In this document: positions 31,645 to 40,236 of the stretch, one piece after another | How the letters are laid out: the number at the start of each line of letters is the position of its first letter | Position numbering within the stretch: position 1 is the stretch's first letter | From: Streptomyces cynarae | GTDB taxonomy: Bacteria; Actinomycetota; Actinomycetes; Streptomycetales; Streptomycetaceae | DNA length: 64,000 nucleotides | Assembly: GCF_025642135.1 (NCBI RefSeq) | Contig: NZ_CP106793.1 | Coordinates: forward strand, 1,426,001-1,490,000 | Direction of reading: 5' to 3' | Position numbers and translations under genes: made by a program | The notes under the pieces: model-generated | The model's database searches: none | Told to the model about the DNA's origin: nothing | What the model saw: the letters and a program-made list of their open reading frames with translations, nothing else

Positions 31645-32319
31645 CTAGGACGCGAACAGACGTACAGGCCAAGCGGCATGCGCCTCGGCACCGATCTCCA
31701 GCAGCGGCGCGGACGCGGCAGGCAACGCATCGACCCCTTCGTCGACGACGCGACGTGCGGCACCGCTCGCCTGGCCCGCCACGAGATCCAGCTCCGGCGC
31801 CAACCGAGCGAGCACCGCCGTGGCGTCGAACGGATCCAGGCTCAGCAACCGCACCACGGCCGTGGCGGGCCCGCTCACACTCTCGTACGCGGAGCAGTAC
31901 GCGGCGTCCTCTGCCCCCAACCCCGCCGCACGAGCCGCGACACCCAGCACGACCGGCTGATGCGCCCCCTTGGGAAACTCCCGCGCCACCGCGTCCAGTT
32001 CCCCGGAAGGCCACGCGGCCCGAGCGGCCCGCATCAGCTGCCGCCCCAGTCTGCGCGCGGCGACACGCAGCGCGGCCGACGGCGTACGGGCGTCCGCCGC
32101 GGCGTCCAGCGCGGCCGGGTCGACACCGAGCGCGGCCGCCGCGGCCAGCGAAGCGGCCACCAGCCCGGCCGTGTGCAGCCGCCCGCGGCAGAAGTCCTCC
32201 AGGCTCGCGGCCCCGGTGATCCGTCCCGCGCGGACGGCCGCCTCGGCCCCGCCGGAGTGGGCGTGCCCTCCGGCGGGGAAGCGGCCGTCGGCCAGGACGA
32301 GAAGCGCTGCCCGGGACAT
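31645..32319 (-). CDS. ureF: Urease accessory protein UreF
   Basis: UreF couples UreD-bound urease to UreG. The 224-residue all-helical protein begins SRAALLVLADGRFPAGGHAHSGG, the conserved N-terminal family segment, and contains FPKGAHQPVVLG and CSAYESVSGPATAVVRLLSLDP. ATG 32319 overlaps the ureC stop by one base (TGATG), a sign of translational coupling. Confidence 0.92.
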   Translation of the reverse strand: MSRAALLVLADGRFPAGGHAHSGGAEAAVRAGRITGAASLEDFCRGRLHTAGLVAASLAAAAALGVDPAALDAAADARTPSAALRVAARRLGRQLMRAARAAWPSGELDAVAREFPKGAHQPVVLGVAARAAGLGAEDAAYCSAYESVSGPATAVVRLLSLDPFDATAVLARLAPELDLVAGQASGAARRVVDEGVDALPAASAPLLEIGAEAHAAWPVRLFAS

Positions 32320-34040
32320 CAGAAGAGGAAGTAGCGCTGGGCCATGGGCAGTTCGGCGGCGGGCGTCGCCTCGACCAGCTCGCCGTCGATGTGGACGGCG
32401 AAGCTGTCCGGGTCGACCTCGACCCGCGGCCGCGCGTCGTTCTCGCGCATGTCCGCCTTGGTGACGCCGCGCGTCGACTCGATGGCCACGAACCTCTTCC
32501 CCAGTGCCAGCCGCTCCGGCAGTCCGTCCTCGATGGCGAGCGGCGCCACGAAGTTGAACGAGTTGGACGCGGGCGCGCGCCCGATCGCCCCGTACATCGG
32601 GCGCGGCAGGATCGGCTGCGGGGTCGGGATGGACGCGTTGGCGTCGCCCATCTGGGCATACGCGATCTGCCCGCCCTTGATCACGAGCTGTGGCTTGACG
32701 CCGAAGAACGCGGGCTCCCACAGCACGAGGTCGGCGAGCTTGCCGGTCTCGACGGAACCGATCTCGCGGGCGAGGCCCTGGGCGAGAGCCGGGTTGATCG
32801 TGTACTTGGCGACATAGCGACGTACCCGGTGGTTGTCCGCGCGGCCGTCGCCCGGCAGCGCGCCCCGCCGCCGCTTCATCACATGGGCGGTCTGCCAGGT
32901 CCGCAGGACGACCTCGCCGACGCGCCCCATGGCCTGGGAGTCGGACGAGATGATCGAGATGGCGCCCAGGTCGTGGAGGATGTCCTCCGCCCCGATCGTG
33001 GACGGCCGGATCCGTGACTCCGCGAAGGCCAGGTCCTCCGGGACGGCGGGGTTCAGGTGGTGGCAGACCATCAGCATGTCGAGGTGTTCCTCGGCGGTGT
33101 TGACGGTGAACGGCCGGGTGGGGTTGGTGGAGCTGGGCAGCACGTGTGGCTCCGACACCACGGTCATGATGTCCGGAGCGTGCCCGCCGCCCGCGCCTTC
33201 GGTGTGGTAGGCGTGAATGCCGCGGCCGTTGATCGCGGCGAGGGTGTCACCGACGAACCCGGCCTCGTTGAGCGTGTCCGTGTGGATGGCGACCTGGATG
33301 CCGGTGCGGTCCGCGACGGTCAGGGCGGCGTCGATGACGGCGGGCGTGGAGCCCCAGTCCTCGTGCAGTTTCAGGCCGAGGGCGCCGCCGCGGATCTGGG
33401 AGAGCATCGCGTCGTGCGAGACGGTGTTGCCCTTGCCGAGGAGGCCGATGTTGAGCGGGTGGCCCTCCATCGCCTCCAGCATCCGGGCGAGGTGCCAGGG
33501 GCCGGGCGTCACGGTGGTCGCCTTGGAGCCCTCCGCGGGTCCCGTGCCGCCGCCGACCAGCGTGGTGATACCGGCGGCGAGGGCCTCGTCGGCGATCTGG
33601 GGGCAGATGAAGTGGACGTGCGCGTCGATGGCGCCGGCGGTGAGGATGCGGCCGTTGCCGGCGATGATCTCCGTCTCCGGGCCGAGCACCAGGTCGGGGT
33701 GGACCCCGTCCATGGTGTCCGGGTTGCCGGCCTTGCCGATGGCCGTGATGCGGCCGTCGCGGATGCCGACGTCCGCCTTGACGATGCCCCAGTGGTCGAT
33801 GATGACGACGCCGGTGATGACGGTGTCGGGAGTGCCGTCCGCGCGGGTGGCGCGGGACTGGCCCATGGATTCCCGGATGACCTTGCCACCGCCGAACACG
33901 GCCTCGTCACCGGCGAGCCCTGGACCGCCGGAACGATCCTCCTCGATCTCGATCAGGAGGTCGGTGTCGGCGAGCCGGATGCGGTCCCCGGTGGTCGGGC
34001 CGAACAGGTCGGCGTACGCGGCGCGCGAGATCTCAGGCAT
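32319..34040 (-). CDS. ureC: Urease alpha subunit
   Basis: Catalytic subunit that hydrolyses urea to ammonia and carbamate. The 573-residue protein has all nickel-site residues: His141 and His143 (AHVHF), the lysine to be carbamylated Lys224 (GLKLHEDWG), His253, His279 and Asp367 ([12 protein letters not shown]). The mobile-flap histidine is in MVCHHLNP, with Cys326. ATG 34040 has GGAGGT 8 nt upstream and overlaps the ureB end by 8 nt. Confidence 0.96.
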   Translation of the reverse strand: MPEISRAAYADLFGPTTGDRIRLADTDLLIEIEEDRSGGPGLAGDEAVFGGGKVIRESMGQSRATRADGTPDTVITGVVIIDHWGIVKADVGIRDGRITAIGKAGNPDTMDGVHPDLVLGPETEIIAGNGRILTAGAIDAHVHFICPQIADEALAAGITTLVGGGTGPAEGSKATTVTPGPWHLARMLEAMEGHPLNIGLLGKGNTVSHDAMLSQIRGGALGLKLHEDWGSTPAVIDAALTVADRTGIQVAIHTDTLNEAGFVGDTLAAINGRGIHAYHTEGAGGGHAPDIMTVVSEPHVLPSSTNPTRPFTVNTAEEHLDMLMVCHHLNPAVPEDLAFAESRIRPSTIGAEDILHDLGAISIISSDSQAMGRVGEVVLRTWQTAHVMKRRRGALPGDGRADNHRVRRYVAKYTINPALAQGLAREIGSVETGKLADLVLWEPAFFGVKPQLVIKGGQIAYAQMGDANASIPTPQPILPRPMYGAIGRAPASNSFNFVAPLAIEDGLPERLALGKRFVAIESTRGVTKADMRENDARPRVEVDPDSFAVHIDGELVEATPAAELPMAQRYFLF

Positions 34041-34344
34041 CGAGGGCACCTCCGGTCTCCCCGCGCAGTCCGGGCACGACACGGGCTCCGGCGAGCGGGA
34101 CGAGTTCGACGTCCACGGGGATGCCGGGCTCGAAGCGCACGGCGGTCCCGGCGGCGATGTTCAGCCGCTTGCCGCGCGCGGCTGCCCGGTCGAAGTCCAG
34201 ACCGGGGTTTGCCTCGGCGAAGTGGTAGTGGGAGCCGACCTGGACGGGCCGGTCGGCGGCGTTGAGGACGGTGAGCCGGGTGACCTCGCGGCCCTCGTTG
34301 TAGACGATCGGTCCGTCGTCGAACAGGATCTCTCCGGGAATCAT
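34033..34344 (-). CDS. ureB: Urease beta subunit
   Basis: Small structural subunit of 103 residues ([20 protein letters not shown] at the start; [17 protein letters not shown] in the middle). ATG 34344 has GGAGGC upstream. It overlaps ureC by 8 nt and follows ureA by 14 bp, so the three structural subunits are probably made in equal amounts. Confidence 0.95.
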   Translation of the reverse strand: MIPGEILFDDGPIVYNEGREVTRLTVLNAADRPVQVGSHYHFAEANPGLDFDRAAARGKRLNIAAGTAVRFEPGIPVDVELVPLAGARVVPGLRGETGGALDA

Positions 34345-34358
34345 GCGGCCTCCCCCTG

Positions 34359-34661
34359 TCAGACGATCGGGTCGTGGACGGTGACGAGCTTGGTGCCGTC
34401 CGGGAAGGTCGCCTCGACCTGGACGTCGTGGATCATCTCGGGGACGCCCTCCATGACGTCGTCCCGGGTGAGCAGCTTGCGCCCGGAGGCCATGAGCTCG
34501 GCGACGGTACGTCCGTCCCGTGCGCCCTCGAGGATGTGCGACGTGATGAGCGCGACCGCCTCGGGGTGGTTGAGCTTCAGCCCCCGGGCCCGGCGCTTCT
34601 CGGCGACGTCGGCCGCCACATGGATCAGCAGCCTCTCTTGCTCGTGCGGGGTCAGTTGCAC
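34359..34661 (-). CDS. ureA: Urease gamma subunit
   Basis: First gene of the operon ureABCFGD; 100 residues, the standard length. It has [20 protein letters not shown] at the start and [20 protein letters not shown] later. GTG 34661 has GAGGT about 7 nt upstream. A candidate GlnR binding site lies about 102-117 bp upstream, which fits nitrogen control of urease. Confidence 0.95.
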   Translation of the reverse strand: MQLTPHEQERLLIHVAADVAEKRRARGLKLNHPEAVALITSHILEGARDGRTVAELMASGRKLLTRDDVMEGVPEMIHDVQVEATFPDGTKLVTVHDPIV

Positions 34662-34762
34662 GTCCCACCTCACAGTCCTCGCTCCGGACCGTGCGGGGCC
34701 CGGTTGCCGCAGCCACGGGCCAAAGTCCCTGGTGGCGTGGAGGGGCAGGCTAATTGCACCGG

Positions 34763-34778
34763 GTTTCGAGCACGTTAA
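34763..34778 (-). promoter_or_regulatory. Candidate GlnR binding site upstream of ureA
   Basis: On the minus strand TTAAC, six bases, then GAAAC fits the Streptomyces GlnR half-site pair (gTnAc-n6-GaAAc) in 9 of 10 half-site positions if n is ignored. Nitrogen control of ureA by GlnR is known in S. coelicolor. A second pair at the usual spacing is weak. Confidence 0.55.
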
Positions 34779-34952
34779 CCGGGAACCTGCGGCCACTGAG
34801 CCGGGGGCGGCGACGGGCGCGAGTCCGGTGGGCCGCTCGTCGAAGCGCCGATCCGCGGCAGCGCTCGCCGAGCCCGGGTTCGACTCCGGCGACACGCCGT
34901 CCATCGCCGCTTGACCGTGCTACAGGTGCCTTCGCCCGCCGCCAGGAGGCGC

Positions 34953-35020
34953 CCGGCCGCCGGCCCCCGTGGGGCGTCCGGCCGCCGGCCCCCGTGGGGC
35001 GTCCGGCCGCCGGCCCCCGT
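34953..35020. repeat. 25-bp tandem repeat after the orphan antitoxin gene
   Basis: A 25-bp unit (CCGGCCGCCGGCCCCCGTGG plus GGCGT) occurs at 34953-34977 and 34978-35002, with an 18-bp partial third copy at 35003-35020 that reaches the antitoxin stop codon. The gap between ureA and the antitoxin (34662-35019) otherwise holds only the urease promoter region. Confidence 0.9.
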
Positions 35021-35295
35021 CAGGAAGCGCCCGGCCGCCGGTGTTCCGCAGCGATGCCGAAGCGGTGGCGTTCGCGGGGGGCGGAGCCGGCCTCGCGGAC
35101 GCTGGAGACCGAGCTGATCACCTGCTCCTCCGCGGCGTCCAGCTCGGCGAGCCGCTCGAGGTCGGCGGCGGAGACCAGGGCGACGAGAGGCTTTCCGTGC
35201 CGCGTCACGACGACGCGCTCGCCGCCGTACACCACGCGGTTGATCAGATCGGCGAGCTCAGCCCTGGCTTGCGTCACCGGAATCTCGTAGGCCAT
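35020..35295 (-). CDS. Phd/YefM-family antitoxin without an adjacent toxin
   Basis: A 91-residue DNA-binding antitoxin: [20 protein letters not shown] forms the N-terminal Phd fold, and [26 protein letters not shown] is the classic YefM/Phd segment. The C-terminal part is variable. No RelE, Doc or PIN-type toxin is encoded next to it on either side. The stop lies at the edge of a tandem repeat, so a lost toxin gene or 3' rearrangement is possible. It is divergent from clpP. Confidence 0.85.
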   Translation of the reverse strand: MAYEIPVTQARAELADLINRVVYGGERVVVTRHGKPLVALVSAADLERLAELDAAEEQVISSVSSVREAGSAPRERHRFGIAAEHRRPGAS

Positions 35296-35461
35296 GACGT
35301 CCAGCTTAGACCGAGGGCTCCACCCGCCTCCCGGGATGGAAGCGAGGCCTTGGGCGGACTCCGTGCGACGCGCAGCCGTTTTCGCTGACAGCATGCTCCC
35401 CACCAAGGAGAACGTACGTCCTGTACATTTTTTACGGAGCCAGCCCGAGGAGGCGCATGTC

Positions 35462-36097
35462 ATGAACCGACCGTCCGCCCGCCATGTCCTGCCCGAGTTC
35501 ACCGAACGCACCGGCTACGGCCACCGGACCCTGGATCCGTACGCGAAGCTTCTCGAGGAGCGGATCGTGTTCCTCGGAACACCGGTCGACGACACGTCGG
35601 CCAACGACGTGATGGCGCAGTTCATGCACCTGGAGTACCTGGACCCCGACCGGGACATCTCGCTGTACATCAACTCCCCCGGCGGCTCCTTCAGCGCGAT
35701 GGCCGCCATCTACGACACGATGCAGTACGTCGGCTGCGACGTGGAGACGATCTGCCTCGGACAGGCGGCGTCCGCCGCGGCCGTCCTGCTCGCCGGCGGC
35801 ACACCCGGCAAGCGGTTCGCACTGCCCGGCGCCCGTATGGTCATCCACCAGCCGTCCCTGCCGGAGCCCGTTCAGGGGCAGGCCACTGACCTGTTCATCC
35901 AGGCCGACGAGCTGATGCGGATCCGCGGCCGCCTGGAGGAGATGCTCGTCCGGCACACCGGGCAGAGTCCGGAGCGGATCGCCGCCGACATCGAGCGGGA
36001 CACCATCTTCGACGCGCCGGCGGCGGTGGAGTACGGCCTGATCGACCGCGTCATCCCGAGCCGCAGGGCCTCGCGCACCACACCCGGCGCGAGGTGA
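35462..36097 (+). CDS. ClpP-family serine peptidase (accessory paralogue)
   Basis: Proteolytic subunit of an ATP-dependent Clp protease, 211 residues. The catalytic triad is Ser104 ([15 protein letters not shown]), His129 (MVIHQPS) and Asp180 (ERDTIFDA). The chain is Clp-length without a clear propeptide. Streptomyces species carry several ClpP genes, usually in pairs; this one is single and followed by a small conserved gene instead of a second clpP. ATG 35462 has GGAGG 8 nt upstream; a nearby ATG at 35457 leads straight to a stop. Confidence 0.88.
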   Translation: MNRPSARHVLPEFTERTGYGHRTLDPYAKLLEERIVFLGTPVDDTSANDVMAQFMHLEYLDPDRDISLYINSPGGSFSAMAAIYDTMQYVGCDVETICLGQAASAAAVLLAGGTPGKRFALPGARMVIHQPSLPEPVQGQATDLFIQADELMRIRGRLEEMLVRHTGQSPERIAADIERDTIFDAPAAVEYGLIDRVIPSRRASRTTPGAR

Positions 36098-36104
36098 GCC
36101 GCGG

Positions 36105-36410
36105 ATGCTGCCACCGGAACTGCCCCCGCTGCCCGCACTGACCCGGGCCGAAGCGGAGTTGATCGACCGTTATCTCGACGTGGTCGACCTGCTCGGCCGT
36201 ATCAACCCGGCACACTCCGGGGACACCTACCGTGGTCTGCGCGCCGCCCAGGCCCTGGTGACCAAGGCGACGGCGCTGCGCGAGGCCCTGACGCTGATGC
36301 ACCAGCGCGGCGAGAACGAGCTGCACGGGCCCACCCTCGCCCGGGCCCTCCGCGTCCTCGACGGCGAGCGCCGCGCGGCCCGCGTCACGGTGCCGCCGGA
36401 CCCGGGCTGA
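36105..36410 (+). CDS. Conserved hypothetical protein, co-transcribed with clpP
   Basis: A 101-residue, soluble, mostly helical protein beginning MLPPELPPLPALTRAEAELI. It starts 7 bp after the clpP stop with GGTGAG upstream. No domain is recognised. The tight coupling to clpP suggests a related role, for example an adaptor or assembly partner, but nothing in the sequence shows this. Confidence 0.75.
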   Translation: MLPPELPPLPALTRAEAELIDRYLDVVDLLGRINPAHSGDTYRGLRAAQALVTKATALREALTLMHQRGENELHGPTLARALRVLDGERRAARVTVPPDPG

Positions 36411-36413
36411 CGG

Positions 36414-36736
36414 AGAGTAAGCGCTCCGCGTACGGCGGGCGGTTGGCCGTGCGGGCCGAACGGGGTACCGCCGCCCGGGTAGTTCTCTGTCCTCCGGGAG
36501 GCCCGGAGCAGTCGCACAACGTGCGTGGCGCCAGGACGGAACAATCTGCTCCGGCGCAGGTCCGGGCCTCGCCCGCCCTCCCAACCCCCCTCGAACAAAA
36601 GGTTGTCCACCCGAACGGGCGAGTGGTGAGTATTGCCACAAACCCCCGATTCCGTTGTGATTTTCCGACGCCTTTAGGTGAAGATCCCTTCCTGACGACA
36701 AGCCCCCGCCACCGCGGCGGGGCGGTCCGGGCGGAC
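36414..36736. other. Intergenic stretch, likely promoter of the riboswitch-controlled hydrolase
   Basis: No gene is seen here. The stretch has unusually AT-rich islands for this genome near 36595-36680 (including GTGAGTATTGCC and GTTGTGATTTTCC), which suit a promoter ahead of the c-di-AMP riboswitch. CCCTTCC near 36686 could pair with GAAGGG at the end of the riboswitch. Confidence 0.5.
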
Positions 36737-36918
36737 GCCGAGTCCTGCCGCCGCCCGGATGACCGGTCGACAGGAGTGGATCGGCAGGAGTGGAGGACCC
36801 AGCAAGGCGGGCCACCGGAGAGATCCGGGCGGTCCTTGGGGTGAAGCCGCGTCAGCGGCCGGGCTACTTCGCCAGCCCGAATCCGACAGGTCATCCTTCA
36901 CAGGCGGCTGACGAAGGG
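36737..36918 (+). ncRNA. Cyclic di-AMP (ydaO-type) riboswitch
   Basis: The leader shows landmark strings of the class in order: GGAGGACCCAGCAAGG near 36795, GGTCCTTGGGGTGAAGCCGC near 36831, and CCGAATCCGACAGGTCATCC near 36876, followed by GGCGGCTGACGAAGGG. It ends about 7 nt before the ATG of a secreted NlpC/P60 hydrolase. Control of cell-wall hydrolases by this riboswitch is known in Streptomyces (rpfA). The boundaries are estimated by eye; the core match is strong. Confidence 0.85.
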
Positions 36919-36924
36919 TTGCGC

Positions 36925-37398
36925 ATGACTGCGCTCAATCGAGTCCCGTCGCTGCTGGGCCGGGCCGGAACGGCCTCCGCCCTCACCATCGCCGCCGTCG
37001 GCGGCAGCATCGCGGTGCCCGGCATCGCCTCCGACGCGTCCGCCGTGACCCCGGCGACGAAGGCACTGCAGGTCGCGGCGTCCAAGAAGGGATCCCCCTA
37101 CCAGTACGGCGCCGCGGGACCGCGACGCTTCGACTGCTCCGGGCTGACGCTGTACTCGTTCAAGAAGGCGGGCAAGACCCTGCCCCGGACGGCGGCGGCG
37201 CAGTACAACAAGACGCGGCACATCTCCGCCTCCCAGCGGCAGGCCGGGGACCTGGTGTTCTTCCACTCGGGCCGGAACGTCTACCACGTCGGCATCTACG
37301 CCGGGAAGGGCAAGATCTGGCACTCCCCGAAGAGCGGGGCGGTCGTCAGGCTGGAGAAGATCTGGACGAAGAGCGTCTGGTACGGCCGCGTCCGCTGA
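36925..37398 (+). CDS. Secreted NlpC/P60 cell-wall hydrolase
   Basis: A 157-residue endopeptidase expected to cut peptidoglycan stem peptides. A signal peptide (MTALNRVPSLLGRAGTASA and a hydrophobic core ending near DASA) is followed by a single NlpC/P60 domain with the catalytic Cys in RFDCSGLTLYSFKKAG and His in YHVGIYAGKG; a third polar residue is probably His in KIWHSP. ATG 36925 has GAAGG 8 nt upstream. The c-di-AMP riboswitch in the leader links expression to wall or turgor signalling. Confidence 0.92.
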   Translation: MTALNRVPSLLGRAGTASALTIAAVGGSIAVPGIASDASAVTPATKALQVAASKKGSPYQYGAAGPRRFDCSGLTLYSFKKAGKTLPRTAAAQYNKTRHISASQRQAGDLVFFHSGRNVYHVGIYAGKGKIWHSPKSGAVVRLEKIWTKSVWYGRVR

Positions 37399-37409
37399 GG
37401 CCGTACGGC

Positions 37410-37439
37410 GGGGTGACGGTGGTTGTCCGCCGTCACCCC
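37410..37439 (+). terminator. Hairpin after the NlpC/P60 gene
   Basis: GGGGTGACGG (37410-37419) and CCGTCACCCC (37430-37439) pair perfectly around a 10-nt loop, 12 bp after the stop codon. Confidence 0.75.
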
Positions 37440-37693
37440 CCGAGGCGGCTCAGGCCCGTCAAGCCCACCGGGTCCCTCAACCCCACCTGACGCAGAGGGC
37501 GCGCGGGGCACAGATGGCACACGGGGCGCAAGGGCGATGGAGCCCCCGCAGGCGTGGCGCGCGAACGTGTCGTGGACGCCGGCGCCCGTCACCCCCAGGA
37601 GGGACCGTCGGGAGCCTGCGTCCTCCCACGGGCGTGTGAGGACGGACGCACCGGGGCGGGCGTGAGGCGGTGGGAAGCGGATACTCGTTGACC

Positions 37694-38230
37694 ATGGCCG
37701 ATCGACCCCCCGAGCAGGCACGACGCGAGACCCCCCTGGAGCGTGCCGACCGCAACTTCGCCGAGTTGCTGCAGGAGCTGCGTGTCACCCAGACAGGGGT
37801 GCAGATCCTGTTCGCGTTCCTGCTGACGCTGGCCTTCACGCAGCGCTTCCCGACCCTGGACACGGTCCAGCGCGCCACCTATGTGACGACGCTCCTGCTC
37901 GCCATGCTGGCCGCGGCCCTCTTCACGGCGCCCGCCGCACTGCACCGGTCGCTGTTCCAGCAGAACGCCAAGCCCGCCATCGTGAAGGTCTCCTCCCGTC
38001 TGGCCACGATCGGGATGGGCGTGCTGATGCTCGCGTTCACCGGATCGGTCCTGCTCGTGGTGGACGTGTCCCTCGGCCGCGTGGCCGGGATCGCGGCAGG
38101 CGCCGGCACGCTGCTGGTGTGCGTGGCACTGTGGCGCGTCCTGCCCTGGGTGGTGCGGCGGGCGATCGTCGCAAAGCGGCGGACTTCCGGAGCGCCGGAG
38201 AAGCGAGAGCCACCCGAGGGGCACCGGTGA
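37694..38230 (+). CDS. DUF6328-family membrane protein
   Basis: A 178-residue membrane protein with a conserved cytoplasmic N-terminal segment (ERADRNFAELLQELRVTQTG) and about four hydrophobic helices. The family occurs widely in actinobacteria and its function is unknown. I chose ATG 37694 (MADRPPEQ) because it matches the usual family start; the next start upstream adds eight unrelated residues. It converges on the HATPase gene. Confidence 0.8.
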   Translation: MADRPPEQARRETPLERADRNFAELLQELRVTQTGVQILFAFLLTLAFTQRFPTLDTVQRATYVTTLLLAMLAAALFTAPAALHRSLFQQNAKPAIVKVSSRLATIGMGVLMLAFTGSVLLVVDVSLGRVAGIAAGAGTLLVCVALWRVLPWVVRRAIVAKRRTSGAPEKREPPEGHR

Positions 38231-38283
38231 CCGCCGGGGCCTGCGCTGCGGTACGCACCGCGGCGGCCCGGCGCGAGCACCGT

Positions 38284-38745
38284 TCACGCTTCTCCCGGTC
38301 CCGGTGATGCCGCGACCGGCTGCATCGGCTTCGTCCACGGCAGTTCGATCGCGACCGTCTTGCCGCCCTCGCGCGTGGGCCGCACGCTCAGCTTCCCGCC
38401 GCACTCTGCGGCCAGACACCGGATGATCACCATGCCCCGCCCGTTGTCCTGCTGCACGGCCGCCGGCAGGCGCTTGGGGAAGCGCGGGTGGCTGTCGGTG
38501 ACCCCGATGCGCAGTAACTCGTCCCGGTCGAGCGCGATGTCGACCGTGAACGTGGGCGACTGCCCGAGGGTGTGCTGCACGGCGTTGGTGGCGAGTTCGG
38601 AGACGATCAGGCGGACGGTGTCGGCGACTTCCGCGTCGCCGGGCATCCCCCATTCGACGAGGACGCTCGAGACGTATTTTCGGGCGGCGGAGACCGAGGC
38701 GGGATCGCTCGGCAGAGTGACGGATGCTTCCTGATGGTCTGCCAT
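38284..38745 (-). CDS. HATPase-type anti-sigma-factor-like regulatory kinase
   Basis: A 153-residue GHKL ATP-binding protein of the RsbW/SpoIIAB type: ELATNAVQHT (N box), VTDSHP (G1) and NGRGMVII (G2) are present. Streptomyces encodes many such small ATPases near XRE-DUF5753/DUF397 pairs, as here, where it is divergent from the pair at 38997-40085. The target is unknown. Confidence 0.85.
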   Translation of the reverse strand: MADHQEASVTLPSDPASVSAARKYVSSVLVEWGMPGDAEVADTVRLIVSELATNAVQHTLGQSPTFTVDIALDRDELLRIGVTDSHPRFPKRLPAAVQQDNGRGMVIIRCLAAECGGKLSVRPTREGGKTVAIELPWTKPMQPVAASPGPGEA

Positions 38746-38871
38746 GGCGACGTCGTCCCTTTCCTACGGGACCGGAGTCCGACACGGAGCGGTTGGTACG
38801 AGTAACGGTCCCGGACTTGGTGCTGCGCGCCAGCCTGCCACCACCTGGTCCCTGTCGGGCCCGATCCCCCG

Positions 38872-38887
38872 AGATATGCATATATCT
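38872..38887. promoter_or_regulatory. AT-rich inverted repeat between the HATPase and XRE genes
   Basis: AGATAT-GCAT-ATATCT is a 6-bp inverted repeat around four bases, an A/T island in very GC-rich DNA, between divergent regulatory genes. It may be an operator of the XRE protein; this rests on position and symmetry only. Confidence 0.5.
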
Positions 38888-38996
38888 GTCGCTCGAAGCG
38901 GTGAACTCTGCGACGACCGAGCGAGTTTGGGGTGCCCCCGGACTCATCCTCTACCGTCTCGCCGTGAGACCGCGCGCCGTGCGGAAGGAGTCGGCC

Positions 38997-39857
38997 ATGC
39001 AGTACGGACCAGCGGTGCGCCGCCGCAAGCTCGGCGCCGAATTACGCGCCCTGCGCGCCCGGGCGGGGCTCACGAGCGGGGAGGCGGCCGGCCTCGTCGG
39101 CTGGCACCAGTCGAAGGTGAGCCGGATCGAGACGGGGTCCAGCGGGGTCAAGCCGGCGGACGTACGCCTGCTGCTGGACGCGTACGACGTCCAGGATCCC
39201 GAGCTGCGGGACCTGCTGCTGGTGCTGGCGGGCTCGGAGGACGGCGGCGGCCGGCAGAACTGGTGGCACGCGTACCGCGGGGTGCTGCCGCCGACCTACC
39301 GGGATTTCATCAGCCTGGAGTCCCAGGCGAGCGGCATGCGCACCCTGGAGACGTCCGTGGTGCCGGGCCTGCTGCAGACGCCCGAGTACGCCCGGGCCGT
39401 GACGCGGGCCGCCGTCGGCACCCTGGAGGACGCCAAGCTGGACGCCCTGGTGGAGGTGCGGCTGGCCCGCCAGGACGTGCTGCGCGCGGATCCGCCGCTG
39501 GAACTGAGCGCAGTCCTGGACGAGGCGGTGCTGCGGCGGGAGATCGGCGGGCCGGGGGTCATGGCGCGGCAGCTGAGGCGCCTGCTGGAGGCGGCCCGGC
39601 TGCCCCAAGTACGGCTTCAGGTCCTGCCGTTCACCGCCGGGGCTCACATCGGCATCACCGGGCCTTTCGTTATCTTCTCATTTCCGAGCAGATCCGATCT
39701 GGATGTGGTCGTTCTCGACCACTTGACGAGTAGCCTCTATCTCGAGCGGAAAGAAGACCTCCAGGCCTACAGCGAGGCCTTCACGTCCCTTCAGATCCAC
39801 GCCCTTTCGCCCGAGGAATCGTTGGATTACATCGCCGCGTTGGCCGGCGACGCGTAA
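38997..39857 (+). CDS. XRE-family regulator with DUF5753 domain
   Basis: 286 residues: an N-terminal XRE helix-turn-helix (about residues 8-65; LGAELRALRARAGLTSGEAA, WHQSKVSRIETG) and a C-terminal DUF5753 (ISLESQASGMRTLETSVVPG, LLQTPEYARA). These WhiJ-like proteins are paired with DUF397 proteins throughout Streptomyces and have been linked to development and antibiotic production. ATG 38997 has AAGGAG 7 nt upstream; the DUF397 gene follows after 9 bp. Confidence 0.9.
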   Translation: MQYGPAVRRRKLGAELRALRARAGLTSGEAAGLVGWHQSKVSRIETGSSGVKPADVRLLLDAYDVQDPELRDLLLVLAGSEDGGGRQNWWHAYRGVLPPTYRDFISLESQASGMRTLETSVVPGLLQTPEYARAVTRAAVGTLEDAKLDALVEVRLARQDVLRADPPLELSAVLDEAVLRREIGGPGVMARQLRRLLEAARLPQVRLQVLPFTAGAHIGITGPFVIFSFPSRSDLDVVVLDHLTSSLYLERKEDLQAYSEAFTSLQIHALSPEESLDYIAALAGDA

Positions 39858-39866
39858 GGAGGCACC

Positions 39867-40085
39867 ATGTCAGCCCCCCACATCCCTTCCAGCACCTGTC
39901 TCGACGGTGTGCGGTGGTTGCGCAGCAGCCGTAGTACGGGAATGAACAACTGCGTCGAGACCGCCCGTCCGGGCCCCGGTCCCTGGGCCGGACGGGTGGC
40001 CGTACGCGACTCCAAGAAGGTGACCGGACCGGCCCTGACGTTCAGTCCCGAAGCGTGGAAGGAGTTCCTGAAAGGGCTGAACTGA
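39867..40085 (+). CDS. DUF397 small protein, partner of the XRE regulator
   Basis: A 72-residue DUF397 protein with WLRSSRSTGMNNCVETA and VAVRDSKKVTGPALTFSPEAW, the two conserved blocks of the family. AAGGAGG lies just upstream of ATG 39867. DUF397 proteins are thought to bind and modulate the neighbouring XRE-DUF5753 protein, and the pair behaves like a toxin-antitoxin-type unit in some cases (family knowledge). Confidence 0.92.
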   Translation: MSAPHIPSSTCLDGVRWLRSSRSTGMNNCVETARPGPGPWAGRVAVRDSKKVTGPALTFSPEAWKEFLKGLN

Positions 40086-40100
40086 CCACGTCCATCGGCG

Positions 40101-40127
40101 GAAATCGGCGGTGAGTGAGCCGATTTC
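40101..40127. terminator. Hairpin between DUF397 and bioF
   Basis: GAAATCGGC (40101-40109) and GCCGATTTC (40119-40127) are perfect 9-bp arms with a 9-nt loop, between two convergent genes. Confidence 0.65.
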
Positions 40128-40236
40128 GAGCCACATTCCGGGTCACCCCGCCAAGGGCACTTCCGCGGGACCGCCTCCGTACGACGGCGTACGGGTCAGG
40201 TCCCCGTGCCGCGCGATGCACGGCCGTCTCGCCGAC

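Noticed and set aside
35393..35461. Palindrome GTAC-GTCCT-GTAC upstream of clpP as a PopR or ClgR site
   Set aside because: GTAC is self-complementary and short, and I cannot match it to a known Clp regulator site with confidence.
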